The notes under the pieces were generated by a model. It saw nothing but the letters and a program-made list of their open reading frames with translations. It made no database searches and was not told the origin of the DNA. Source: a virus. From it: a stretch of 31,823 bases of DNA. The stretch spans positions 1-31,823 of IMG/VR virus record IMGVR_UViG_3300005513_000187. One strand, written 5' to 3'. Below are positions 24,392 to 31,823 of this stretch, in pieces; the stretch's first letter is position 1, and each line of letters begins with the position of its first letter. Made by a program: the position numbers and the translations under genes.

Positions 24392-24751
24392 TTATGCGTT
24401 CAGCCAGACGGAAAAGACCATCATTCGGCGATATAGCTTGGTATCGGGCTCATAGCCCGACTGATTGGAAATCGGTATGCCTGTCAGTACCGAGGACTGG
24501 GTTATGGCCTGCGTTACCAGATCCGCCAATGCGACCCCATCCCCACGTACCTTTGAATAGACATCAACCTGAAAATGCGCGTTATCGAGCGTCGACGGTC
24601 CCGTCAACGTCCAGTTGGCAGCGTTGAAGACCATCGAGTACACGATATACGGCTGCACATCTGTGTCCAGCGCGATATCCGGGCGAATCGTCGCGTCCTC
24701 AAGTCCCGGGAACGTGCTCATCGCGTTGTATATCGCCTGGTCGAAGTTCAC
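24392..24751 (-). CDS. Tail terminator / tail completion protein (DUF3168-like)
   Basis: The 119-residue protein has the DUF3168-type layout: a short N-terminal helix (FDQAIYNAMSTFPGL), a strand YIVYSMV, VDVYSKVRGDGVALADLVTQ in the centre and a terminal strand RMMVFSVWLNA. These proteins cap the tail tube at the head-proximal end (lambda gpU-like role). Position between gp10-like and tail tube genes agrees. The start overlaps the gp10-like stop by 4 nt. Confidence 0.75.
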   Translation of the reverse strand: MNFDQAIYNAMSTFPGLEDATIRPDIALDTDVQPYIVYSMVFNAANWTLTGPSTLDNAHFQVDVYSKVRGDGVALADLVTQAITQSSVLTGIPISNQSGYEPDTKLYRRMMVFSVWLNA

Positions 24752-25182
24752 TTTTGTTCCTCTTTGTCCAGGCGTTCACGCAGGCGCTCTTCAAAGCGGT
24801 CGACCGCGCGCTGCTTCGCAGCCTCAAAACTTGGGCGCATGAATGGCTTTGCGGCCATCTTCGAAGTACCAAACTCCAGAAATCGCCAGAAGAATGAGTG
24901 CTTGGAGTCCTTCAGCGTGATGATCGTTTCGGCGCTGCTCTTCGTTTGCCGGACGCGCTTCTTGATGACCTGCTTCTTTAGCCATCCGGGCGAAACCTTC
25001 ACCTTCCCGCGTATTTCGTAGTCCTTCGCCGCGATGTGGATGTTCTTCTGGACTTCTTTCTGGATAACGAGCGCAGCGGATCCAAGGCATGAAGCGAGCG
25101 CATTGTTCCCGATCTTCTCGGGCAGTTGTAGCAGCCGATCCTGTAGCTCCTTGAGCCCTTCGACCTTGATCTCAACCGTCAT
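24748..25182 (-). CDS. HK97 gp10-like head-tail joining protein
   Basis: The 144-residue protein starts with the family pattern VEIKVEGLKELQDRLLQLPE and carries the conserved FLEFGTSKMAAKPFMRPSFE stretch followed by a long charged C-terminal helix. Members act in neck/tail completion of siphoviruses. It overlaps the head closure gene by 11 bp. Confidence 0.88.
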   Translation of the reverse strand: MTVEIKVEGLKELQDRLLQLPEKIGNNALASCLGSAALVIQKEVQKNIHIAAKDYEIRGKVKVSPGWLKKQVIKKRVRQTKSSAETIITLKDSKHSFFWRFLEFGTSKMAAKPFMRPSFEAAKQRAVDRFEERLRERLDKEEQK

Positions 25183-25501
25183 TCAAGCCCTCTGTCGCGG
25201 GAATGATCAGTTCGAAGTTGCGTTCATCGACGTTCAGTGGCCGGGCCAGGTTGAAGTAGCGGCCGTTAAATACGGCCCGCATCGACGCGACGACCCCGGG
25301 CAGGTAACGCATTGTGATTTCATGCGATGTCTCGGATTGAACCGCTTGCGCCGCCATCAGTTCTCGGCTTGAGAGCGGACGGATCGCAGCCGGGACATTC
25401 GTCGCGAAGTCGACCCATGTTTGCATAGGGGCGCCAGTGTCGTCTTTCGTTGTCGCGCGCTTTTGGATCGTTATCCGATGGCGCAGGTCACTCGCGCGCA
25501 T
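25172..25501 (-). CDS. Head closure / head-tail adaptor protein (SPP1 gp16-like)
   Basis: The 109-residue all-beta protein shows the classic adaptor sequence start ASDLRHRITIQKRATTKDDT, then WVDFATNVPAAIRPLSSREL and SETSHEITMRYLPGV, FNGRYFNLARPLNVDERN. It closes the head after packaging and receives the tail. Its ATG overlaps the end of the connector gene. Confidence 0.88.
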   Translation of the reverse strand: MRASDLRHRITIQKRATTKDDTGAPMQTWVDFATNVPAAIRPLSSRELMAAQAVQSETSHEITMRYLPGVVASMRAVFNGRYFNLARPLNVDERNFELIIPATEGLNDG

Positions 25502-26349
25502 CAGTACACACTCGGCAGATAGGGATCCAGGAGGCCATCAACGAACGGCAGAAGTTCCATCTTGCCGCGGTTGAGGATAGCGACCTCTTCCCGGTTTTCA
25601 TACAAGGAGCCGACGCGCAGCAGCATCCAGCTCCGGATACCGTCCGGGACGACGCCGATAAAATTGCGGCCTGTGCCGTCGTCGGTGAACGTGATCGGGT
25701 TACCAGCCAGGTCAATCAGCGAATATGAGCCGGCATTTGCAGAGGAGACGAGGAACGTATCATCAGCATTGAGCGGTGCCGGCAAACTTCCTCCGCTGTT
25801 ATAGAACCGTACGCGATCACCGACTACCCAAGTCACAGGGCCGGATACCTGAAAATGCGATGCATCGGCAACGTGCGAGACCGTGATCGGCGACGCATAG
25901 CCGGCGTCGTATGTCACGATCACAGAGCCGATCTGCGGAAGCGGAATCGGCCATATTTTCCCGAAGCGCGGCGTGATAACTGCCGGCTCCATTGCCAGGT
26001 TCACGACATAGTCAGTCGGCGGCATCGTCTGCAGCACGCCAGCCATGTCGGTGTACTGTACGGAAACCACGTCCACCACAGGCGAACGGGGCAATTTGAT
26101 GCCATAGCTCGGGATGTTGAACTGGTTTTCTAGCGCGACGCCGGAACCACCAGGGAAGCGGTCAAGCACAAGCTGAATGCGCGCATGCAGGAGTTGGCGG
26201 CGCGTCTTTGACTCCGCCGCCAGGCGTGCAGCCACGATCAGGGACTTGAACTTGCTATCGTCGGTCGAGTCGATCACACGGCGGTCGTTCTTCGCCTCAT
26301 CGAGGTGAATTGGCTCGCCCGACGGCTGGATCAAGTATATTTCCGGCAT
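25501..26349 (-). CDS. Head-tail connector (gp6-like) with an inserted domain of about 80 residues
   Basis: Residues 1-152 and 233-282 together make a normal gp6-like connector: ending at VIVTYDAGYA and resuming VVPDGIRSWMLLRVGSLYEN with the ENREEVAI helix. Between them residues about 153-232 are an extra beta-rich module (SHFQVSGPVTWVVGDRVRFY, then TFLVSSANAGSYSLIDLAGN). Usual family members have about 190-200 residues; this one has 282. The insert lies in the loop after the conserved Gly-Tyr, so the core fold should be intact. The protein forms a ring under the portal. Confidence 0.83.
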   Translation of the reverse strand: MPEIYLIQPSGEPIHLDEAKNDRRVIDSTDDSKFKSLIVAARLAAESKTRRQLLHARIQLVLDRFPGGSGVALENQFNIPSYGIKLPRSPVVDVVSVQYTDMAGVLQTMPPTDYVVNLAMEPAVITPRFGKIWPIPLPQIGSVIVTYDAGYASPITVSHVADASHFQVSGPVTWVVGDRVRFYNSGGSLPAPLNADDTFLVSSANAGSYSLIDLAGNPITFTDDGTGRNFIGVVPDGIRSWMLLRVGSLYENREEVAILNRGKMELLPFVDGLLDPYLPSVY

Positions 26350-26393
26350 TTTCTACCCCAAGCAGGCGCCCGGCTCACACCGGGCGCCGGGTT

Positions 26394-26840
26394 TTACACT
26401 TGCTGGACGACCGCGGCCTGGTTCAAGGCCGAGGCAGGAGCGTAGCGTGGATTCACGCCGAAGATCGATGCGCCGAAGATCGACGCGGCAGTACCGACGG
26501 TCACGGACAACGCGACGTAGGCAAAGCCGTTGGTGACGTCCAGTTCCTCGCCGCGCACCTCGATGGTCGCCTGCTTGTTGTCGCCGGACGCCTTGACGAT
26601 CTGGGTGATGGATTTGCCGGTGATATCCTTGGCGTTGGTGCCGGATGCGTCGGTCGCCTGGCGCAGTTTGGCATCGATAGTCGCCGACGTCCCCAGGACG
26701 CCGGTTTGCAGCAGGGCCGCGATGGAATGGAAGTTCGCAACCGGAACCCAGCCGGAAACCACAGTGCTGGCCGCCACGCTGGCAGGATCCATAGTCGCCA
26801 GGATCGCGGTGCGATCGCTCATTTTCAGATTCGGATTCAT
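26394..26840 (-). CDS. Probable head protein (148 aa), possible decoration or cement protein
   Basis: The predicted product is beta-rich with repeated Ala/Thr/Val stretches (STIDAKLRQATDASGTNAKD, ATIEVRGEELDVTNGFAYVA) and has no membrane or signal segment. Similar proteins are common right after the capsid gene in siphoviruses of beta-proteobacteria, but I know no confirmed function. Position between capsid and connector suggests capsid stabilisation. It is a tentative assignment. Confidence 0.6.
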   Translation of the reverse strand: MNPNLKMSDRTAILATMDPASVAASTVVSGWVPVANFHSIAALLQTGVLGTSATIDAKLRQATDASGTNAKDITGKSITQIVKASGDNKQATIEVRGEELDVTNGFAYVALSVTVGTAASIFGASIFGVNPRYAPASALNQAAVVQQV

Positions 26841-26896
26841 GTCTTTTCCTCAGTAGATGGATGGATGGACGGGCGGCTTGCGCCGCCCTGCTGTCA

Positions 26897-28198
26897 TCAG
26901 CGAGCGCCCAACTGGACGAACGGGGAGAGCTTGTTGGAGCCCTTGGCCTGGGAGATGGCGGCGGCGATCTTGCTCTGGCCGTCCATGCGGAAGGTCGTAC
27001 GGAATGCGGTCGCATCGGCGTCGAAGTACAGGTGCATCGACGTCGCCGTTTGCATGCCGCCGGCCTTGGTGATGCTCTGGTAGTAGCTCAGGTCGACCAG
27101 CGAAACGTCGCCCTGCGAGCTGAACGCAGCGGCGTGTTGCGTAACGATGATCGGGCGCCCCAGCAGCATGCCATAAGGGCTGCCTTGGATGCCGCCGACA
27201 TTGGCGCCGGCCGGCAGATAGATCGGGTAGTTGCCCAGGGTCAGAGTGAACAGGTATGGCAGCACATCAGGGGCAATCAGCCACACTGCGTTGCCATACG
27301 AACCTTCTGGCAGGCGGGCGACCATGTTAGCCAGGTTGGTTGCGGACAGGGTGCCGGTGCTCTGTCCGGAATCCTTGGCCACGACCACCACCGCGCCACT
27401 GTTCAGTGCACCTTGGGGCAGGCCGGCACCAGTGCCGTTCAGGATTGCCTCGTTGGTCTTCCACTGCATCGACATGCCGATTTTCTTCGGCAGGTAGCTG
27501 CCCATGGCCGAGCTGTCTTCCAGCATTTCATCGGAGACGGGGACCAGCGCCATCAGCTTCTTCAGGCGCAGCACGGATTGGCCCAGAACCGGCTTGGTCG
27601 CGGTAGCAGCCGAGCCTTCGCCCTGCCAGTATGCGCGGATGCCGTTGGTGCCCCAGGCGGTGGTCTCGTCTTTCGGGAAGGCCATCGAATTGCCGGTCAC
27701 TTCGACGTTGTCGGTCAATGGCAGAAGAGCGGTATCGGTCAGCGACAACTGGAAGATCTCGGTGCTGAACTGCGGTGGAATCACGAAGCCGCCGTCCTGG
27801 CCGTTGCTCTCGCCGCCGAAGGTGCTCGGAGCAGCCGCACCGATCAGCAGGCGCTTGTCGATGCCGCCGCCATTGATCTTTGCCAGCGAGGCGCCGTGGA
27901 CGGCCTTCATGAATTCACCGACGAAGTTGAAGCCGCCTTTTGGATCTTTCGCGACGTTTTCTTCGACCGAGATGCGGGCACCTTCTGCAACCTGGACGCC
28001 CTCCGACACCTCGGCAGCGGCGATGGCCTGTTCACGGCTGATCCGCGCATCCAGACTGGAAACCTCCGTCATTGCCGCGTCGTAGGCCGTCTGTTCGTCG
28101 GCGGTCAGATCGCGATCTTCAGCGCTCGCGACATCGTTGATTTGCTTGGCTTTGGCAACCGCAGCCGCCTTTTTCTGTTGCAGGATTCGAATGCTCAT
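26897..28198 (-). CDS. Major capsid protein, HK97 fold
   Basis: The 433-residue protein has an N-terminal helical delta/scaffold region (about 1-105, ADEQTAYDAAMTEVSSLDAR), then the HK97 core: GGESNGQDGGFVIPPQFSTE, VEVTGNSMAFPKDETTAWG, the AYWQGEGSA glycine-rich segment and the VLRLKKLMALVPVSDEMLED helix with C-terminal ADATAFRTTFRMDG. The delta region is expected to be removed by the protease encoded upstream. GAGGAC lies 7 nt before the ATG. A terminator-like hairpin stands 14 bp upstream of the gene. Confidence 0.95.
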   Translation of the reverse strand: MSIRILQQKKAAAVAKAKQINDVASAEDRDLTADEQTAYDAAMTEVSSLDARISREQAIAAAEVSEGVQVAEGARISVEENVAKDPKGGFNFVGEFMKAVHGASLAKINGGGIDKRLLIGAAAPSTFGGESNGQDGGFVIPPQFSTEIFQLSLTDTALLPLTDNVEVTGNSMAFPKDETTAWGTNGIRAYWQGEGSAATATKPVLGQSVLRLKKLMALVPVSDEMLEDSSAMGSYLPKKIGMSMQWKTNEAILNGTGAGLPQGALNSGAVVVVAKDSGQSTGTLSATNLANMVARLPEGSYGNAVWLIAPDVLPYLFTLTLGNYPIYLPAGANVGGIQGSPYGMLLGRPIIVTQHAAAFSSQGDVSLVDLSYYQSITKAGGMQTATSMHLYFDADATAFRTTFRMDGQSKIAAAISQAKGSNKLSPFVQLGAR

Positions 28199-28212
28199 GG
28201 TTTTGTCCTCAG

Positions 28213-28240
28213 AAATAAAAAAGCCCGCTTGAGGGCGGGC
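28213..28240 (-). terminator. Terminator-like hairpin just upstream of the capsid gene
   Basis: On the minus strand GCCCGC / GCGGGC pair around a 6-nt loop and are followed by TTTTTTATTT. It separates the protease from the capsid gene, although both must be expressed late. It resembles the hairpin ahead of the tail tube gene. Confidence 0.7.
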
Positions 28241-28283
28241 GCTTGATTGCTACTGGGTTGCACATATCGACCGATGGGCCGGG

Positions 28284-28309
28284 CGCCGCCAATCGATGGA
28301 TTGGCGGCG
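28284..28309. repeat. Perfect 11-bp inverted repeat (hairpin) between protease and capsid genes
   Basis: CGCCGCCAATC and GATTGGCGGCG face each other across a 4-nt loop (GATG). No T run follows, so it is not a simple terminator. It lies in a 143-bp intergenic stretch that is long for this compact operon. Confidence 0.7.
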
Positions 28310-28341
28310 GCGGGCCTGTGCCGGCCCAAAATTGATTCAGG

Positions 28342-29370
28342 TTATGCTGCTGCGATCTCCAGGGCACGACGACGAGCGGCGATGCGGGCTGAGCGGGCAG
28401 CGCGAGCGGCTTCGTCATTCGATTCAGGTGCGACATCGCTCACGGTCGGCGCCACTTCTTCCGCAACCACCGTCGGTGCACCATTTTCGGCGCGAGTATC
28501 AGCAGCCGATTTGATCGCTTTCTGCATCTTCGAGACCACATCGTCGAAGGTACAGATGCCGTCGACCATGCCGGCCGAGAGCGCATCCTGGGCCAGCAGA
28601 CAACGTCCCTGCCCCATGCCGTCGCGCACTGTGGCGACCGGCGCGGCGCGGCCTTTGGCCACTGCCGAAGTGAATGCCTGGTAATACGAATCGACCTGGC
28701 TCTGCAGGAATGCCTGCGCTTCCTCGTCCAGCGGCCCGAGGCTGTTGCCCTCGACCTTGTATTTGCCGGCGGAGATGAAGTTGATCTTGTAGCCTTCCTG
28801 TTCCAGCGCCGCCGATTCATCGACGTGCTGCATATACACGCCGATGCTGCCGGCTTGGCCGCCAGGCGTGATAAACAACTGCTCGCACTGACTCCCGGTC
28901 CAATAGGCGGCTGATGCACACATAGAATTCACGAAACCGTAGATTGGCTTGGTGCCGCGCGCATTCATGATCTCTGCCGCCAGCTCTGCGGTGCCGAAGA
29001 CCGAACCGCCTGGCGAGTCGATGTCCAGAATGATCCCGCCAACCATGTCGTCGGCGAGTGCCGCACGCAGCGATTGGGAAAATGCTTGCGTCGACGTGCC
29101 GCCACTGCCCGAGATATCGTCGACCATCGAGGCACGCTGGCTCATCACACCATAAAGTGGAAGGACCACGATACCGCTGCCGACATTGGCCACTGCTTTT
29201 GCCCGCGCCGCCCGCGCAGCTTGGGCGGCCTGAACTTCGGCCATAGCTTCTGGCGTAGCCGGCTGGCCAGCGGCCCAGCGATGCAGCACTGCGGACATGG
29301 TGGCCAGATAATTCTTGTCCAGCGCCCAAGGCTGCGATGCCAGGGAAGAGAGAATGAGAGAGCCGCGCAT
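28342..29370 (-). CDS. Prohead protease, S49 (SppA/lambda gpC-like) family
   Basis: The 342-residue ClpP-fold serine protease matures the prohead. Motifs: GGIILDIDSPGGSV, nucleophile region NSMCASAAYW (Ser153), GQAGSIGVYM, and the general-base segment SAGKYKVEGNSLGPL (Lys203/Lys205). The C-terminal tail (about 290-342) is Ala/Arg/Glu-rich and could act as scaffold, as in lambda gpC/Nu3, where a scaffold is the C-terminal part of the protease gene; an in-frame internal start is not obvious. AAAGGA at the end of the portal gene serves as its ribosome binding site. Confidence 0.9.
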   Translation of the reverse strand: MRGSLILSSLASQPWALDKNYLATMSAVLHRWAAGQPATPEAMAEVQAAQAARAARAKAVANVGSGIVVLPLYGVMSQRASMVDDISGSGGTSTQAFSQSLRAALADDMVGGIILDIDSPGGSVFGTAELAAEIMNARGTKPIYGFVNSMCASAAYWTGSQCEQLFITPGGQAGSIGVYMQHVDESAALEQEGYKINFISAGKYKVEGNSLGPLDEEAQAFLQSQVDSYYQAFTSAVAKGRAAPVATVRDGMGQGRCLLAQDALSAGMVDGICTFDDVVSKMQKAIKSAADTRAENGAPTVVAEEVAPTVSDVAPESNDEAARAARSARIAARRRALEIAAA

Positions 29371-29373
29371 GTC

Positions 29374-30963
29374 TTATCCTTTGATGGCGAGTCGTTCAAG
29401 TTTGCAGCGGGCGATCTCCGCCAGCTCCTCGTTATTCAAACCTTGCGTTCCCGCGACGCTTGCCAACTGCTCGTCGCAATAGGCCTGCGCGCTCGTCATG
29501 CTGACGCCAAGCGCAGCAGATACAAATCCAGCATGCGCGACGTACGCGCGAGTCAGGGCATCAGCGCCGCCAGTCGCATAAGCCTTCGTCATCACCTCAA
29601 TCTCACGGCGTGCGATGCGCTCTGCTGCGGCGCCGGCGAGGGCAAGCAGCCTTTGATCGGGCGCAAAAAAACCCGCTGAAGCGGGCTTTTTGGACTTACC
29701 ATTGTCGGGCGCCGTCGCAGGCGGATCATCTGGATTCGCGTTCACCGGCAGCGCGGCACCGGACTCAATCTTTTCATCTTCTTCATCCGCAGCGCTATCG
29801 CTGATCATGTTCAGTGGCCGAAGCGGATCGTCCAGGCCTGGCAGCGGGTTGAATGATTCCGCAATACGCGCCTCATTTCGCGTTAGCCAGCCGCCGGTAA
29901 TACCCTTGTTGTAATACTGGGAGCGCGCTGCGGAATCGCCGCGCAACAGCGAAATCAGCGGGAATTCGACCTGCAGGGTATCGTCGTCGTGATCAATGAA
30001 CATGAACCGGATTGCCTCTTCCCAGCAATCGACCCAGGGCTCGATATCGTCGCAGACCGAGTCCAGCGACTGCATCTCAATGTTCGAGAAGGTGGCTTTT
30101 TCCAGGTCGCCGATCTTGTGAGGCCGCACGCCGAACATACGCGCAATATCCGAAACCGAATATTTACGTGCCTCGATAAACTGCGCGTCGCCATTGCTGA
30201 TTGGTACGCCGGGATGGTATTTGAGGCCGTATTCCAGCACTGCGACCTTGCCCTTGTTTTTTCCGCCCTGCTGCTCCTGCCAGGATTCAGCCCATAGACG
30301 CCGGGCCTCGGCATCCTTAAAGTTGGTCGGGTGTTCAATCCAGCCGCCAGTTGGAGCCGCATCGTTCTGGAAATACCGCGTGCCATAGTTCTGTGCGGCG
30401 ATCGCTCCGGCTAGGGCGTTCCTGGCCAACTGGATCGGGCTGTACCCAAGAATGCCGTCGCCGGAAAGTCCCTTCAAATGGAACATATCCTGGCGAGCGA
30501 CGAGCGTTTCGCTGCCGTCGTTATTCTTAATGCGATACCGCCAATTGGTGTCTGTCAGGATCTCCACCGTCACCCTGTCCGGATGGATGGGAATGAGATC
30601 GGTAACCTCGCCGCGGCTGTTCCCGAAGATGCAGGCGAAAGCATTGCCTCGCAGGGACAAATGGCCCTGCATCATCGCGCGGAATTCCGATGGGTTTTGG
30701 AACTCATTCGGGCGGCGTGCAAACAGCCGATAAAGCCAATGCTTCTTGATCTTCGTTTTGCCGCCGTCGGCCCGTTCTTCGTATAGCACGAACGGCAGTT
30801 TGGCGACGGTATAGGCCAAATAGCGGATGCACGCGTATACAGCGGTCAACTGGAGCGACGAATCGGCCGTCACATTCATCCCGTTGAATGGAACCGGGTT
30901 AAACCAGAACGAACCCCATGGCGAGCGATCGCCATTGTCGGCGCTGGGTGCAGATAAGAACAT
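29374..30963 (-). CDS. Portal protein, HK97 family, with C-terminal extension
   Basis: Residues 1-387 are a full HK97-type portal: LTAVYACIRYLAYTVAKLPF near the start, MQGHLSLRGNAFACI, IHPDRVTVEIL, QDMFHLKGLSGDGILGYSPI, ARMFGVRPHKIGDLEKATFS and the ending ITGGWLTRNEARIAE. The ring forms the packaging and ejection channel. Residues 388-529 are an extension of 142 residues that families of this size normally lack, with an acidic/Pro-rich linker (390-422), a KKPASAGFFA segment encoded by a terminator-like hairpin (29665-29691), and a helical end. The start overlaps the small membrane gene stop (TAAATG). Confidence 0.92.
   Translation of the reverse strand: MFLSAPSADNGDRSPWGSFWFNPVPFNGMNVTADSSLQLTAVYACIRYLAYTVAKLPFVLYEERADGGKTKIKKHWLYRLFARRPNEFQNPSEFRAMMQGHLSLRGNAFACIFGNSRGEVTDLIPIHPDRVTVEILTDTNWRYRIKNNDGSETLVARQDMFHLKGLSGDGILGYSPIQLARNALAGAIAAQNYGTRYFQNDAAPTGGWIEHPTNFKDAEARRLWAESWQEQQGGKNKGKVAVLEYGLKYHPGVPISNGDAQFIEARKYSVSDIARMFGVRPHKIGDLEKATFSNIEMQSLDSVCDDIEPWVDCWEEAIRFMFIDHDDDTLQVEFPLISLLRGDSAARSQYYNKGITGGWLTRNEARIAESFNPLPGLDDPLRPLNMISDSAADEEDEKIESGAALPVNANPDDPPATAPDNGKSKKPASAGFFAPDQRLLALAGAAAERIARREIEVMTKAYATGGADALTRAYVAHAGFVSAALGVSMTSAQAYCDEQLASVAGTQGLNNEELAEIARCKLERLAIKG
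29665..29691 (-). repeat. Terminator-like hairpin inside the portal coding sequence
   Basis: The inner stem is CCCGC/GCGGG around a TGAA loop (read on the plus strand) with A and T runs on both sides, giving a bidirectional terminator-like shape. On the coding strand it reads as KKPASAGFF (codons 425-433). It may be a translated remnant of a once intergenic terminator. Confidence 0.6.
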
Positions 30964-31119
30964 TTAGCGCTTCCGTGCGATATAGGCGCCGAAAACCGTC
31001 AGGCCAAGAATCAGAGCCCCAACCGTCACCAGCGCCGCCGGCACGCTTACCAATGCAAGGCCAGCGCCGATCAGGCCTAGCCCAACTAGCAGCGACATAT
31101 TGTAAACAAGGGTTTTCAT
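30964..31119 (-). CDS. Small two-helix membrane protein (51 aa) between terminase and portal
   Basis: ATG 31119 begins right after the terminase stop (TGAGATG), and GGTGG upstream serves as binding site. Two hydrophobic stretches (about residues 7-26 and 29-46) with a basic end make this an integral membrane peptide. Small proteins of this type are often found at this place in HK97-like head operons; no function is known to me. Upstream-extended starts in the terminase gene are unlikely. Confidence 0.6.
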   Translation of the reverse strand: MKTLVYNMSLLVGLGLIGAGLALVSVPAALVTVGALILGLTVFGAYIARKR

Positions 31120-31120
31120 C

Positions 31121-31823
31121 TCATACCACCAATAATGTGTAGTCGTCTGGCATCTGCGGACTCGAATCGCCAGACATAGCGCGGCCAATCCCCATGATCG
31201 CGGCAACAATGCCGTCAATCTTCAATTCGGGCTTTTCTTTTCGCGGGTAGATGTTGTCCTTCGCATCCACCTTTGCAACCACGTTCGATGCCATCCATGT
31301 CAGCACAGGATTTCCATCATGGTGCAGTCGTCCGGCCTTGACTGCGCTTTCCAATTCCTTCATCGGCAAGCTCATGTTCTGGACGGTCTGCCGGAACTCA
31401 ACAAGTTCGGCACCATCCTTCATCAACTGCTGCGCCATGTGCGCGGCGCGCCATGGATCGAAGGCGACCTCCGCCGGTTGGTACTCAGTCAGCGTGCCCT
31501 CGACATGCTCGCGGACCAAGTCATAATCGATTTCAGCGCCCTCGTGCTGCTCAAGGAAGCCTTCAATCACCCATTTTCGATAGGCGTCTCGATTTTTTGG
31601 ATCATTCTCTATTGCGTTTTCGGGCAGGAAGTACTTGCCGAACAGGTAGTAATGGTCCTTGTTATCGATCCGCTTTTTGAAGACCTGCATCACCACGCAG
31701 ACGTCTGACGTGCTCGCCAGATCCAGCGTTACCCAGTTTTCGCAGTCCTTAAACTGCTCTGGCCGCAAGGAAAAGTCAGCGCACTTGTTCCAGTCAAGGA
31801 TATTCAACCAGGCAGATTTCGCC
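31121..31823 (-). CDS. Terminase large subunit, C-terminal nuclease part (runs off window)
   Basis: About 233 residues are visible and the frame is open at the window edge, so the ATPase domain lies beyond 31823. The RNase H-like nuclease motifs are visible: WVTLDLASTSDVCVVM (first Asp), VAFDPWRAAHMAQQL (second acidic residue) and the final LKIDGIVAAIMGIGRAM (third Asp), followed by a short variable tail. The enzyme packages concatemeric DNA into proheads and cuts it. An internal TTG at 31807 is not the real start. Stop codon lies 1 bp before the small membrane gene. Confidence 0.92.
   Translation of the reverse strand, partial: AKSAWLNILDWNKCADFSLRPEQFKDCENWVTLDLASTSDVCVVMQVFKKRIDNKDHYYLFGKYFLPENAIENDPKNRDAYRKWVIEGFLEQHEGAEIDYDLVREHVEGTLTEYQPAEVAFDPWRAAHMAQQLMKDGAELVEFRQTVQNMSLPMKELESAVKAGRLHHDGNPVLTWMASNVVAKVDAKDNIYPRKEKPELKIDGIVAAIMGIGRAMSGDSSPQMPDDYTLLVV

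Larger units (their letters stand above)
5783..31823 (-). mobile_element. Siphovirus-type prophage, late region (left boundary at tRNA-Pro; right end beyond window)
   Basis: A continuous minus-strand array covers packaging, head, tail, adsorption and lysis functions in canonical order, starting beyond position 31823 and ending at the split tRNA. Most genes abut or overlap by 1-4 nt. No frameshift or insertion breaks the structural genes, so the visible half looks intact. Integrase, repressor, replication genes and terminase small subunit must lie to the right of the window. The tail tip cluster (DUF2460, DUF2163, NlpC/P60, large tail protein) is the set also found in gene transfer agents of Rhodobacterales, while the G/GT pair and tape measure are lambda-like. 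Confidence 0.95.

Noticed and set aside
26861-28246. Plus-strand open frame of 461 codons opposite the capsid gene
   Set aside because: It is the antisense shadow of a textbook HK97 capsid protein and spans the neighbouring intergenic hairpin without gene-like features.
1-31823. CRISPR array or insertion sequence
   Set aside because: No regularly spaced direct repeats and no transposase motifs were seen anywhere in the window.

Overview
The window is the junction between a beta-proteobacterial chromosome and a long-tailed (siphovirus-type) prophage. Codon choice, high G+C in the left part and the gene content suggest an Oxalobacteraceae-like host (Massilia/Duganella/Janthinobacterium type), but no ribosomal or other marker gene is present to fix the genus. 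Essentially every gene lies on the minus strand.

Positions 1-5700, host DNA. Transcription runs right to left: a LacI-family regulator (4517-5572), a 340-bp control region with two operator-like palindromes and a promoter-like element, a TonB-dependent receptor (1817-4174), a decayed GH3 glycosidase that keeps its signal peptide and C-terminal end (1300-1745), and the first two thirds of an amylosucrase/sucrose hydrolase (1-1262, running off the window). This resembles the sux (sucrose uptake and hydrolysis) loci of Xanthomonas: outer-membrane import, GH13 cleavage or polymerisation of sucrose, and LacI-type control. An inner-membrane transporter is not in view.

Positions 5745-6035, integration boundary. 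The 3' 48 nt of a tRNA-Pro(GGG) gene, from the anticodon stem through CCA, sit next to the tRNA terminator. The 5' half has been replaced by AT-richer non-coding DNA, so the prophage entered at the anticodon loop. An intact tRNA is predicted at the far end of the prophage, outside the window; the integrase must also be there.

Positions 6036-31823, prophage late region, read right to left: terminase large subunit (partial), small membrane protein, portal, S49 protease, HK97-fold capsid, head protein, connector, head closure, gp10-like, tail terminator, tail tube, G/GT tail chaperones with a programmed -1 frameshift, tape measure, then a gene-transfer-agent-like tail tip set (DUF2460, DUF2163, NlpC/P60, 1497-aa tail tip protein) and adsorption proteins (DUF2793, LamG-like). 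Next comes a tightly overlapping five-gene accessory block (HslV-like Ntn peptidase, HTH-metallophosphoesterase, endonuclease VII-like nuclease, small membrane protein, MazZ-like dNTP pyrophosphohydrolase). It is followed by a lysis group (XhlA-like anchor, GH73-type endolysin, two-helix holin candidate), an unknown small protein and a patatin-like lipase beside the attachment site.

The most notable items are: the coupled block headed by a short HslV-like protein with an apparent Thr/Asp/Lys triad; the patatin moron; two propeller-like modules in one tail tip protein; related beta-domains inserted in both the connector and the tail tube; terminator-like hairpins just ahead of the capsid and tail-tube genes; and a C CCA AAC slippery site joining the tail chaperones.
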